The notes below the pieces were generated by a model, which did no database searches, was not told where the DNA came from, and worked only from the letters and a program-made list of their open reading frames with translations. From positions 1-64,000 of the forward strand of contig JBBQXS010000017.1 of NCBI GenBank assembly GCA_038209365.1: a stretch of DNA of 64,000 nucleotides. The letters run 5' to 3'. Of this stretch, positions 32,360 to 40,932 are shown in pieces (positions within the stretch are counted from its first letter, which is position 1; each line of letters opens with the position of its first letter). The DNA comes from DASQHW01 sp038209365. GTDB taxonomy: Bacteria > Actinomycetota > Acidimicrobiia > IMCC26256 > PALSA-610. The position numbers were made by a program, and so were the translations under genes.

Positions 32360-33772
32360 ATGCGTAGCCGTCCGGTCAGCGCGCTCGAGCGGGTCGACGC
32401 GATCCTCGCCAACCCCGCGACCTACGAACTCGCCATGGTCATCCCCGACGCCGATCGCTCCCATGGTGGTCGGCGCCGCCAGTACCCGGGGTTCATGTTC
32501 ATCGTGTTCGAAGCGCTGCTGTCTGTCTATGGCAGCGCCCGCCAAGTCGAAGCCGAACTCTCCCACCCCCTCATTTGGCAACACATCCGCGCTGCCGTGA
32601 CGAAGCGGTTCTCGGATCGGCCCGACCTTCAGCTGCCGGCCACGCCGATGCGCCGCCATCATTACCTTTACGCCCGCAAGCACGCGCTCCAGGTCCCCGG
32701 ATTCCTCGAGACGCTCGCGCGTCGTCACCGTGAGCTCGCCGCCCGTCAGGCCGAAGAACTTGGCCTTTGCGACCCAAACGGTCCCGGTTCGTGGACCCAT
32801 CCCGATCTGAGTCGCATGGTGCACGCGGACGGCAAGGTGATCGCCCCGTTGTACCGCGCGAAACCCGGCGTCACGCGTCTTGACAAGACCACCGGCGAGA
32901 TCCGCCCGCGCCGCGCCGTGCACGACGCCGGGTTGCACTACGAAGGCGACGGTGAAATCGCCTGGGGAACGAAGTTCGTGCTCGTTGCAGCGCGCACCAA
33001 TGACCCGCACGGCCGAGTGATCCTCGACATCGACTGGGTCCCCAAACCGGGCGGCGAAGCCTCCACCGCCATGCGCTGCTTCGCGCGAGTCGCTCCCCTC
33101 CTCCCCGGCGCGCAAGGCGTCATCTACGACACGGCCTTACGCGGCGTCCACCACCAACAGCTGTTACGCGACCTCGGGTGGCTGCCGATCAACCGGGTCA
33201 CCGCCGCGGTGGCCGGCGCGAACGCACCACGCCGCGACGAAGGCCGCCGCCAACCGAAAAGCGCGCACGTCGAAGACAAGACCATCCAACTCTCAGACGG
33301 CCGTAGCACGGACGTGCGCTTGTATGCCCGCGACGGGACCATCGGGATCGGGACGCTCACCGATACCGGCGACCTGCACTTCACCCCACTCGAACGCGTC
33401 CGCACCCACCGCAACCAAGACCGAAACGGGAAATACCGCTGGTACAACGACTACCGACTCCCCCACCACTACGGCGGCGGGATCATCACCATTCGGCTGC
33501 ACGGCACCGACGACGACGCGCGCCGCAAGTTCAACCGTACCGAAAACGTCCGGCCCATTCCCGCCGACGACCCCGACTTCGCACGCCTCTACAGGCGACG
33601 TAACGACGCCGAAAGCATCAACCGTGGCCTCGACGACAGCCTCTGGCTCGGACGCGCCCACAGCGTCGGACACGAACGCCAACGCCTCAACCTCATCGGC
33701 TTCGCGCTCATGATCAACTCCCTCGCCCGAGCCCGACACCGCACACGCGCGCCTGCACAAGCCGCGGCCTAA
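32360..33772 (+). CDS. DDE-type transposase-like protein
   Basis: This 470-residue protein has spacing and motifs that suggest an RNase H-like DDE fold: VHADGKVIAPLYR (Asp about 157), QGVIYDTALRGVHHQQLLRD (Asp about 257), and RRNDAESINRGLDDSLWLGR followed by RLNLIGFALMINSL (Glu about 418). The last block resembles the C-terminal helix of IS4/IS1182-type transposases. No terminal inverted repeats were found around the pair, so it is not a standard IS. It is coupled to the preceding recombinase-like gene and ends about 160 bp before a tRNA gene. Confidence 0.65.
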   Translation: MRSRPVSALERVDAILANPATYELAMVIPDADRSHGGRRRQYPGFMFIVFEALLSVYGSARQVEAELSHPLIWQHIRAAVTKRFSDRPDLQLPATPMRRHHYLYARKHALQVPGFLETLARRHRELAARQAEELGLCDPNGPGSWTHPDLSRMVHADGKVIAPLYRAKPGVTRLDKTTGEIRPRRAVHDAGLHYEGDGEIAWGTKFVLVAARTNDPHGRVILDIDWVPKPGGEASTAMRCFARVAPLLPGAQGVIYDTALRGVHHQQLLRDLGWLPINRVTAAVAGANAPRRDEGRRQPKSAHVEDKTIQLSDGRSTDVRLYARDGTIGIGTLTDTGDLHFTPLERVRTHRNQDRNGKYRWYNDYRLPHHYGGGIITIRLHGTDDDARRKFNRTENVRPIPADDPDFARLYRRRNDAESINRGLDDSLWLGRAHSVGHERQRLNLIGFALMINSLARARHRTRAPAQAAA

Positions 33773-33933
33773 CCGATCCGAAACCGCGAACTCACGCGCA
33801 ACCAGCGCGCCCGAAACACCCGGAAACAAGCGCCGGCGACCACCGCGGACTCGAAAACGGCCGCCAACGACACGCTCGACCGTCGAACGTCAACTGCTCC
33901 GGTAGGTTTTCTCCCAGGTTTTCTCCAACCCCC

Positions 33934-34009
33934 GCCCTCGTAGCTCAGGGGATAGAGCATCGGTTTCCTAAACCGTGTGTCGCAGGTTCGAATCCTGCCG
34001 AGGGCGCCA
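33934..34009 (+). tRNA. tRNA-Arg (anticodon CCT)
   Basis: A complete cloverleaf is readable: acceptor GCCCTCG at 33934-33940 pairs with CGAGGGC at 33999-34005, discriminator G, and encoded CCA at 34007-34009. The D-arm contains TAGCTCAGGGGATAGAGC, the anticodon loop is TTCCTAA (anticodon CCT), and the T-arm contains GGTTCGAATCC. It reads AGG codons. Two copies of AGGTTTTCTCC lie just upstream. tRNA genes are common integration sites, and mobile genes lie immediately upstream. No duplicated 3' end was found in the window. Confidence 0.95.
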
Positions 34010-34551
34010 CCCACACACAAGCACCTCGCGGCGCGCTCTGGCGTCGGTAGCGCGCAGTTCCGCGAACGCATCTGACGCCGGCGCGCGTCGAAGCCGAAAT
34101 CAATACGGCTGGTCGGGTAAAGGGAGGAGCGGGGCGCGCACGCGCGCTGTTCGAGGCCAGCATCGGCTGAACCGGCACCTCCCGGCACGGTGTCATGTCT
34201 TTCCGAAAGCAAGGTTGGGTGCGGCGACCCTGACGGGCGTGTCAGCTTGACATCGGACGGGTACGCAGTGTCCGGGTGGTAGTGGGGTGCCCGACGTGCT
34301 CGAAACCGGTCGAGGTTGACCGCGAGATCACCGGCGTGCCGCTCGTCTTGAACACGAGCTTCAACGGTTACGGAGAACGCTGGTCAAAGGGAACTCCGCC
34401 GTAAACGGGTTCCGTCATCGGCGCGCAGACCGACTCGACCAAGTCGCGAGCGGCTACCCCGACGGGCGCGTAGCGAGAGGTCGACAGAGCGACCCCTCGC
34501 CATTCGTTCGAGCTGCTCGGCGTGTGTTCGCCTTGCAGATACCGCGCGCTT
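34010..34551. other. Intergenic stretch with a decayed carbamoyltransferase fragment
   Basis: Apart from the fragment at about 34307-34404, no gene is seen here. On the plus strand that fragment reads SKPVEVDREITGVPLVLNTS, then FNGYGER and a stop, which matches the C-terminal motif of NodU/CmcH-type carbamoyltransferases (TGxPVLLNTSFN). Nothing upstream continues it, so it is a small relic. Confidence 0.45.
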
Positions 34552-35031
34552 CTACGTCGGATTGGTTGCGCAGCGTTGCACCCAGAACACCTTGTGCTTG
34601 GTGTCTGCGCCTTGCGAACCGTCGGCGTGCACCGTGAGCTTGACGTGGAACCCCTGCTGCGGGTGCGGCGTGAAGAACGCCAACGCGCTCGAGAGGTTGT
34701 AGGTCCGCTCGGCATCGAGGTCCGTACCGCCGCCGGCGGCGTCTTGGCCGATGAACACGGTGTCATTGCGGAGCACGACGTCGCTCCCTGTCGGTGGCTG
34801 CACGACGAATTCGACGTCGGCATTCAGGTTGCCTTGGTCGAAGCCGTAGAAGTCGACCTGGAACTGGCAACCGACGTGCGGTTGGTTGTCCGGATGTGTG
34901 TCGAATGCTTCAGCGTCGATCTTGACGGTCCCGTTGTTGCCGGGTGGGTCGGCGTGAGCTGCCGAGGCGAATCCGCCCAGCGACAACGTCACCCCGGCCA
35001 ACGCGGCCAACGCGATACGGGAATTAAGCAT
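34552..35031 (-). CDS. Secreted protein with Sec signal peptide, unknown function
   Basis: This 159-residue protein has a signal peptide, MLNSRIALAALAGVTLSLGG, ending FASAAHA (cleavage after AHA, about residue 27). The mature part starts DPPGNNGTVKIDAEAFD and contains HVGCQFQVDFYGFDQGNLNA, FVVQPPTG, FFTPHPQQGFHVKLTVHADG and two cysteines. Similar secreted proteins are widespread in actinobacteria, without known function. The beta-rich pattern suggests an Ig-like fold. A small membrane peptide gene follows in the same direction on its upstream side. Confidence 0.75.
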   Translation of the reverse strand: MLNSRIALAALAGVTLSLGGFASAAHADPPGNNGTVKIDAEAFDTHPDNQPHVGCQFQVDFYGFDQGNLNADVEFVVQPPTGSDVVLRNDTVFIGQDAAGGGTDLDAERTYNLSSALAFFTPHPQQGFHVKLTVHADGSQGADTKHKVFWVQRCATNPT

Positions 35032-35140
35032 AGATCTGGTTCCTTCCAGTCCGCCCGATCAACCATGAGGCGCAGCCCCCAGACTGCGCGCAATAAGGCG
35101 AGGCGCGGCCACTCACAGTAGTCAAGGGTCGGCGCTGCCG

Positions 35141-35296
35141 TCACTTGCCCGCGGGTGGTGCGATCAGCTTGATGCACGATCCGCTGGAGCAGGTGTTGGG
35201 CGTGACGTATCCCAGATTGCCGGTGACCGCGAACGCGGCGAACGGAAACGCGACCAGGATCATGAACGTGAGCACGATGATCGTGATCTTTGGCAC
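35141..35296 (-). CDS. 51-residue membrane or secreted peptide
   Basis: This short frame reads MPKITIIVLTFMILVAFPFA, AFAVTGNLGYVTPNTCSSG, ending SCIKLIAPPAGK. An N-terminal hydrophobic helix or signal is followed by a short tail with two Cys (CSSGSC). The GTG start has no strong ribosome site. It lies upstream of, and in the same direction as, the secreted protein gene, so they may be linked. No family is recognised. Confidence 0.45.
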   Translation of the reverse strand: MPKITIIVLTFMILVAFPFAAFAVTGNLGYVTPNTCSSGSCIKLIAPPAGK

Positions 35297-35441
35297 ACCC
35301 GGGGGGCGGCGCTACACCCAATGCCGGCCGGCGGACGTTACACGCTATGGGCGACCAAACGTGACAGTCCCGGCCGGCGCAACACACCCCGGCTGAGACT
35401 GTCACGGCCCATTCTTCTTCCCTTCCCCGATGCGGTAGGTC

Positions 35442-35690
35442 ATGGCAGAGCACAGTCAGAACGAAGACTCCATACAGCGACTCGACGAGATCATCGCCGA
35501 ACTTGTGCGAACGTCGAACACGCCAGAGATTCCGTTCAGGCGGGACCTGCTCGGGGCTCGCGACGACACAGACAAACGAACGATGTCGATTCGCATGTGC
35601 GACTTGTCGAGGCGGGATCTGCTCCCCCCGTCCAGGCGGAAACCGCTCCCCGGTCGCGACGACAAAGACGACCGAACTACGTCCGACTAG
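35442..35690 (+). CDS. Possible small hydrophilic protein
   Basis: This 82-residue frame begins MAEHSQNEDSIQRLDEIIAE, with a short amphipathic helix and then a charged region containing the repeated phrase RRDLL (at two places). No domain is recognised, no strong ribosome site is visible, and it may not be a gene. It lies just upstream of the Nudix gene. Confidence 0.3.
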   Translation: MAEHSQNEDSIQRLDEIIAELVRTSNTPEIPFRRDLLGARDDTDKRTMSIRMCDLSRRDLLPPSRRKPLPGRDDKDDRTTSD

Positions 35691-35746
35691 CGCGCGCTCC
35701 GTCAGCTCTGGATCGAGCGCGCCGCGGACCGCAGTACGTTTGCGTG

Positions 35747-36283
35747 ATGCGATGGACGGTGCACGGTGAGCGGACCATCTACGAAAGCGAGTGGCTCTGC
35801 TTGGCACTGACGGATGTCGAGGTGCCGGGCGGCCCGCGCTTCGACCACCACGTCGTTCGGATGCCGGACAAGGCCGCGGGCACGGTCGTGCACGACCGCG
35901 AGCGCGGCGTGTTGTTGCTCTGGCGCCATCGCTTCATCACCGACACATGGGGTTGGGAGATTCCGGCCGGACGCATCGACGCCGGCGAGACCCCGGAGCA
36001 AGCGGCGCGGCGCGAGACGATCGAGGAGACCGGTTGGGCGCCGGGACCTCTCCGGCAACTGGTGCGCTATCAGCCGACGAACGGGTTGAGCGATCAAGTC
36101 TTCCACTGCTTCTACGCCGACGGCGCGACGCATCTCGGCGAGCCGTCGGATCCCGGAGAGGCGGAACGTCTGGAGTGGGTCAGCGTTCCGGAGCTCCGGC
36201 GGATCACTCGCGACCAGGAGATGCTCGACGGGCTCTCGCTCACTGCCGTGCTGTACGCGTTCACCCACGGCTCACTGGACTGA
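35747..36283 (+). CDS. Nudix hydrolase, ADP-ribose pyrophosphatase-like
   Basis: This 178-residue protein has a complete Nudix box at about residues 75-97: GRIDAGETPEQAARRE then TIEETGW, matching Gx5Ex7REUxEExGU, which binds Mg and cleaves nucleoside diphosphate derivatives. Flanking VVHDRERGVLLLWRHRFITD and WGWEIPAG are typical of ADP-ribose/NADH-type members. The ATG at 35747 follows TTTGCGTG, without a strong ribosome site. It stands alone. Confidence 0.88.
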   Translation: MRWTVHGERTIYESEWLCLALTDVEVPGGPRFDHHVVRMPDKAAGTVVHDRERGVLLLWRHRFITDTWGWEIPAGRIDAGETPEQAARRETIEETGWAPGPLRQLVRYQPTNGLSDQVFHCFYADGATHLGEPSDPGEAERLEWVSVPELRRITRDQEMLDGLSLTAVLYAFTHGSLD

Positions 36284-36363
36284 CAAATTCGGCCGCAAAG
36301 CCCACAGTCGGCCCGAAGGGCGCGCTCTACCGCTCGACAAGGGCTTCGGGTATCCTCACGCGG

Positions 36364-37299
36364 GTGTTTCGTGCTTCGTTTCGTCTGACCGAGAGTCTCC
36401 GCGAAGGCGGGGACTGGGGGCGGCTGCTGCGTGACGCGGCTCCCGCCGGGGTCCTGGTGGTTGCAGGGTTCCTGGACGCGAAAACCGTCGAGGCGTACCT
36501 CGATGTCGACCCCGGCACGGACGTGCACACGGTCACCGATGTGCTCGCACAGCGCCTCGGCTTCGACGAGTACGAGGTCACTGCGGTCGAATGGCTACGC
36601 ATTCCGCCCAGCCAAAGCCCGCTTCCGCCCGTAGCCGAGCCGAGGATTCCCACGGCGCCGCCGGCCGCGCCGAACCCGACTCCGACTCCGACGGCACCCG
36701 TTGCCGCACACGCGCCGTCACCTGTCACCGCTGACCGGTCGTTGTTGCGTGTGCACCCCGGCACCATCACGCAGGTCGTGGTGAAACCGGGCGGCCGCGA
36801 GTTGTCGGTCCAGGTTCGTCACCGGCGCAACGAAGCTGTCGCGGCGATCGCCGTGGAAGAGACCGATGAGGCGGTGGCGGTGGCGGCGTCGGTGGGCATA
36901 CCCGAAGACGACCGCCGCGCGGATTTCGCCTCGTTCGGCGTGACCTTCAGCTGGGCCGACACCGATCTTGCGCGTGAGCTCGGTGCACGGCGCATCATCC
37001 ACTCCGACTCCGCCATCATTCACGCTGCCGGAGCTACGGGAGCCGGTATCGGCCCGGTGGCCGCGTCGCCGACCGTAGTTGCCGAGCCGACCGTAGTTGC
37101 CGAGCCGACCGTGGTTGCCGAGCCGACCGCGGTTGCCGAGCCGGCCGTCAGGCCGGAGAGTCTCCAGCGTCCGTCGAGCGATGATGTGCCGCCGGCGCAC
37201 GACGCCCACGGTCACCCGAGGCGGCCGCCGCTCATGCTCATGCTGTTGGTCGCCTTTGCGGTCGCGCTCTTCCTGTCGCGCCGAACCCGTCACCGCTGA
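36364..37299 (+). CDS. Unknown protein with VVAEPT repeats and a C-terminal anchor helix
   Basis: In this 311-residue protein, the N-terminal 80 residues are a compact alpha/beta region (LLRDAAPAGVLVVAGFLDAK). A Pro-rich linker follows (PPAAPNPTPTPTAPV), then a second folded region (VVVKPGGRELSVQVRHRRNE). Four tandem copies of VVAEPT or close variants come from 18-bp DNA repeats (about 37066-37140), and then a terminal helix LMLMLLVAFAVALFL ends with RRTRHR. The basic end after one helix suggests a tail-anchored membrane protein with a soluble N-terminal part. No family is recognised. GTG start. Confidence 0.65.
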   Translation: MFRASFRLTESLREGGDWGRLLRDAAPAGVLVVAGFLDAKTVEAYLDVDPGTDVHTVTDVLAQRLGFDEYEVTAVEWLRIPPSQSPLPPVAEPRIPTAPPAAPNPTPTPTAPVAAHAPSPVTADRSLLRVHPGTITQVVVKPGGRELSVQVRHRRNEAVAAIAVEETDEAVAVAASVGIPEDDRRADFASFGVTFSWADTDLARELGARRIIHSDSAIIHAAGATGAGIGPVAASPTVVAEPTVVAEPTVVAEPTAVAEPAVRPESLQRPSSDDVPPAHDAHGHPRRPPLMLMLLVAFAVALFLSRRTRHR

Positions 37300-37327
37300 C
37301 CGCACAGAGGAACGGCGCTCTCGTCGT

Positions 37328-39316
37328 CTACGGGAAGTGGCACGGCTGCGCGCCGCACACGTCGACGAATGCGCCGCCAACTTTCAGGAACTGTGACACC
37401 TGTTCGCGTACGGCGGCGACGTTGCGCGCCGCGCCGTGCGGGTCGTCGCCGGCGCGGTTCGGCAAGCTCTCGACCGGGGGTGCCGGTGTCCCGAAGTCCC
37501 AGATCTCGAGGACGGATCCGCCGAACGGCGACGTCGGAACGGCCGGGACGTTCCACACATCCTGTTTGATCGGACTGCGACCGGCTGCGAGCGCGGGCCG
37601 GTGCACGAACGCGCCGATCGTGCGCGCCTCCGTCTCGGTTCCGATGTTCGCCACTTGGTGGTCACCGAACGCCTCGATCAGCAAGACCCTGTGCGCGGGT
37701 GTCCCGGGATACGGGTCCCTCACTATGTGTTGCGCGTACCCGTTGGGCTCACCGCGGTCCCAGAGGATCTGGTTGAACGCCACGCCGAGCGTGTGCAAGG
37801 TCGGATCGGGATACGCATTCGAGAGCAGCGGCAGGAACGGGTCGAAGTCGACGCTGCGCGGCAACAACGTGCTGTAGTTCATCGCAGGGACGCCCAGCAC
37901 GGCACGGCTCCACTCCTTGGAGATCGCGGTGGCGCCGCCTCCGAAGATGCCACCTTGACTGTTGCCGTTGTAGAAGACCTGATTCGGCACGATCACCGAT
38001 TTCGCCGGCGTCCCGACCCGGAACGCCGGGTCACTGCCGAACCCGCGCCCGTCCTTCAACAGCCGGGCGAGCCATTGCATGTTCAGCATTCCTTGTTGCA
38101 GCCGATCGGGAATCGACCCGAACGTCGACAGCTCGGAGATCACCTTCAGAACGTTGGGAACGTCCTCGCTCGCCATGCCGATCTCCGGCGTCGCGCACAG
38201 CACGATGTTGAATTGATTGAGGAACGGCCCGTAGCCGTTGATCTCGTCGGTCCCTCCCAGCAGTCCGTGGCCGTACACCACACCACGCGCCGGGTTGGCG
38301 ACACCGTCCGCGCCGACGACCGACGGCGGGATCACACAGTGGAAGGCGGCATGGAAGACGCCCGTACGCACGGGAAGGCCGTCCGGACCCAGCACGAGAC
38401 GGGACCCGGGCTGGCCGGTCCCCGAAAGGTACATCGGCACGTCGAACGTGCCGTCGACATGCCGAAGCGTGTCGGCGTTCACGTTGTTCGTCACTTTCGT
38501 CACGTGGAACGTCGGGACACCTGTGCCGAGCTGTGCGTATGCGTCGTCGCGCATGTGCAGCATGCGACCGGAGAGACCCTGCGTGCTCGCGACCGTGAAG
38601 TCCCAAGCGAGGTACAGATGCCTGCGCTTCACGCCGGCGGCCGCGAGCTCGCGGATCACGTGGTTGATCGCAGGCCGTCGAGCCAGCAGCGCTGGATCGG
38701 TGATGTGCCTGCGATTGCGGATCAGCTTGAAGCCGTGTGGTGTCGGGAGCCGCGTGCCGTTTGCGTCTCTCAGATTGCGCAGTGCGACGGCGATCGTGTG
38801 ACCCTCGAGGAAGTTGACCGCGGGCCGGATCACAAGCGCCCGCGTGTTCGGGTCGGTGTTCCAGGTGTCCAGCTCGGCCCAGTACGGCACGCGCTTGCCG
38901 GTGTTCGTGTCGAGCAGCACGATCGACGCGTCGGGTGCGAGCGATGCGCCGATGTCGGTGAGATCGACGATGCCGGACGCCTGCACGTCGAGGTGCGGCG
39001 CCTGCGCCAGGATCGGAGAGCCCGGACTGAACCCGTCGCTCAGGTTCCAATCGGTGGGATCGAGCGTCACGCCGTCGACGTTCTCCGGCATCGCCTCGCG
39101 GAGGAAGTTCAATCGCAGGCCGGTCGGCGAGTTTGCGTCCGCTCTCGTGTTGAAGTTGTTCGGGAACGGCATGTTGCACTGCCGTTCGTCGATCGGGTCG
39201 CACAACGGCAGGCTCGGCGAACTCGCCTTCTCGCCCTTCGCCGGTGCAATCGACGCGACGGTCGCCCCCGCGACCAACACTGCCGCCACCGCGAGACCCA
39301 CAACCGTTCGGCGCAC
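37328..39316 (-). CDS. Secreted alpha/beta-hydrolase-like protein
   Basis: This 662-residue protein has a Sec-type signal, MRRTVVGLAVAAVLVAGATV, with cleavage near residue 28. A long N-terminal beta-rich part follows (CDPIDERQCNMPFPNNFNT, LDPTDWNLSDGFSPGSPIL). The C-terminal half then has RGVVYGHGLLGG (oxyanion region), the nucleophile elbow YNGNSQGGIFGG (G-x-S-x-G-G), and a candidate His in FGDHQV. This fits a secreted esterase or peptidase-like hydrolase. Substrate unknown. It is monocistronic and divergent from the oxidoreductase gene by 65 bp. Confidence 0.75.
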   Translation of the reverse strand: MRRTVVGLAVAAVLVAGATVASIAPAKGEKASSPSLPLCDPIDERQCNMPFPNNFNTRADANSPTGLRLNFLREAMPENVDGVTLDPTDWNLSDGFSPGSPILAQAPHLDVQASGIVDLTDIGASLAPDASIVLLDTNTGKRVPYWAELDTWNTDPNTRALVIRPAVNFLEGHTIAVALRNLRDANGTRLPTPHGFKLIRNRRHITDPALLARRPAINHVIRELAAAGVKRRHLYLAWDFTVASTQGLSGRMLHMRDDAYAQLGTGVPTFHVTKVTNNVNADTLRHVDGTFDVPMYLSGTGQPGSRLVLGPDGLPVRTGVFHAAFHCVIPPSVVGADGVANPARGVVYGHGLLGGTDEINGYGPFLNQFNIVLCATPEIGMASEDVPNVLKVISELSTFGSIPDRLQQGMLNMQWLARLLKDGRGFGSDPAFRVGTPAKSVIVPNQVFYNGNSQGGIFGGGATAISKEWSRAVLGVPAMNYSTLLPRSVDFDPFLPLLSNAYPDPTLHTLGVAFNQILWDRGEPNGYAQHIVRDPYPGTPAHRVLLIEAFGDHQVANIGTETEARTIGAFVHRPALAAGRSPIKQDVWNVPAVPTSPFGGSVLEIWDFGTPAPPVESLPNRAGDDPHGAARNVAAVREQVSQFLKVGGAFVDVCGAQPCHFP

Positions 39317-39381
39317 CGGACCCTCCTTGCGGGGACGTCATACGCCCGCCTCCGAGCGGACCCTATGCAAGTATCCGGGTG

Positions 39382-40461
39382 ATGGCCAATGTGCTCGGGG
39401 TGGGCCTGATCGGTGCCGGCATGATCGGCCAGGGCCACGCGTACGCGCTGCGCCTGCTCGCCGAGGACGGCGAAGTTCGTCCGGTCGCGGTGACCGACCT
39501 GTCGTCGGATGCCGTCGACGCGGCAAGGGCCATCTGCCCGTTCGAGCGCGTCACGGGCGATGCACAGGCGGTCATCGATGATCCCGACGTCGACGCGGTG
39601 GTCGTCGTCACGCCCACCACGACGCACCGCGAGCTGGTCCACGCGGTCGTGCGTGCTGGCAAACCCTTCCTGTGCGAGAAGCCGCTGGCGACAAGCTTCG
39701 ACGTCGTCACGGAGATGTGCGACGCGGTCATGGCGTCGGGCCTCACGGCGCAGGTCGGGTTCCACTCTCGTTTCCATCCACTGGTCAACGAGCTCGTGCG
39801 ACTCACCGCGAGCCGCGAGCTCGGCGCACCGATGGGCTACACGCTGCGCGACGATCAGTACTGGCCGACGGGTGACATCGTGCCGGGGCACAGTTCGTGG
39901 CGCTCACAGCGCGCGCACGCGGGCGGTGGCGCATTGCTCGAGCATTCGATCCACAGCGCGGACATCCTCAGCTGGCTGTTCGGTCCGGCAACGAGCGTCT
40001 TCGCGCGCACCCGAAACGTGTTTGGCTACGACGTCGAGGACACCGCGGTGTGCACAATCGAGCACGGGTCGGGTGTCGTCGGGACGCTGATCTCGATCTT
40101 CAACGGCGTGCGCGGTCGCGAAGAACGCCGTCTCGAAGTGTTCTTCGAGCGAGGCGCAGTCGAGGTGACCACCGACTTCCTCGTCGGTGCGCGTGAAGAC
40201 AGCTTCTTGATCCAGCGGCCGGACGGAGAACCCGAGCGCCTCGATGTCGAAGCAATGCGTGACGCGCATTTTGCGGCGGACGGCATCACGCGGCGCGACT
40301 TCTTCGTGTACCTCTACCCCGCGGCGCGCGCCTTTGTCGGCGCGGTGCAAGGTGGGCGTCCGGCCGCGCCCGGCTTCGCCGACGCGCGGGCCGCGCATGC
40401 GCTCGTGGACGCCGCGTACCGATCGGTCGCGGCCGGAACGCCGGCGGCGGTGCGCGCTTAG
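39382..40461 (+). CDS. Gfo/Idh/MocA-family oxidoreductase
   Basis: This 359-residue NAD(P)-dependent sugar or inositol-type dehydrogenase starts with the Rossmann fingerprint GVGLIGAGMIGQGHA (about 5-19). VVTPTTTHRELVHAVVRAGK and the family signature FLCEKPLA (catalytic Lys) follow. The C-terminal beta-sheet domain includes GGGALLEHSIHSADILSWLFG. The exact substrate is not readable. The start is the ATG at 39382. It converges with the STAS gene, with a 4-bp overlap. Confidence 0.88.
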   Translation: MANVLGVGLIGAGMIGQGHAYALRLLAEDGEVRPVAVTDLSSDAVDAARAICPFERVTGDAQAVIDDPDVDAVVVVTPTTTHRELVHAVVRAGKPFLCEKPLATSFDVVTEMCDAVMASGLTAQVGFHSRFHPLVNELVRLTASRELGAPMGYTLRDDQYWPTGDIVPGHSSWRSQRAHAGGGALLEHSIHSADILSWLFGPATSVFARTRNVFGYDVEDTAVCTIEHGSGVVGTLISIFNGVRGREERRLEVFFERGAVEVTTDFLVGAREDSFLIQRPDGEPERLDVEAMRDAHFAADGITRRDFFVYLYPAARAFVGAVQGGRPAAPGFADARAAHALVDAAYRSVAAGTPAAVRA

Positions 40462-40787
40462 TCGTCGATGAGCAGCACGCGACGCAGCACGTCGACCACC
40501 GTTGCGTTGATCGTGTGCTGGGCGCCGCCGAGACGGGCGCGCACCTCGACGGCCCGGCCCTTTGCCTCCTGCTGCAATCGAACCAACGCGCTCACTCCGG
40601 CGGAATCGACGAACGAGACGTCGCGTAGGTCGATGATGAGATCGCGCGTCTTGTCGGGAAGATTGGCGAGCGCATTCGCGGCAAGCGCAGGGCTGGAGAA
40701 CACGTCGAGCACGCCACGGACCCGGGCAAGCCGATCGCCGTCTACGGAATCATCGACGTCGATGCGGATCTCGTGGTCAACCATCAT
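40458..40787 (-). CDS. STAS-domain anti-sigma factor antagonist
   Basis: This 109-residue SpoIIAA/RsbV-like protein has RVRGVLDVFSSPALAANALA, then LIIDLRDVSFVDSAGVSALV, with the conserved phosphorylatable Ser in VDSAG, and a C-terminal helix. In its unphosphorylated form such a protein would bind a RsbW-type kinase and free a sigma factor. The matching kinase and phosphatase lie at 44634-45032 and 45115-47637. Two adjacent ATG codons occur at the start. Confidence 0.85.
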   Translation of the reverse strand: MMVDHEIRIDVDDSVDGDRLARVRGVLDVFSSPALAANALANLPDKTRDLIIDLRDVSFVDSAGVSALVRLQQEAKGRAVEVRARLGGAQHTINATVVDVLRRVLLIDD

Positions 40788-40932
40788 CCCTGTTCCTAGC
40801 CCCCGATCGACCTGGAAAGCAATGGCACACCGCCTGTTGCCGGCGGGCCCCCGGGGCGGGACCGGACGAACTGCGCGCGATACGGCAGACAGCGGCACGG
40901 CGCCTACCGGTCGACAAACCTCGGATTGCGCA

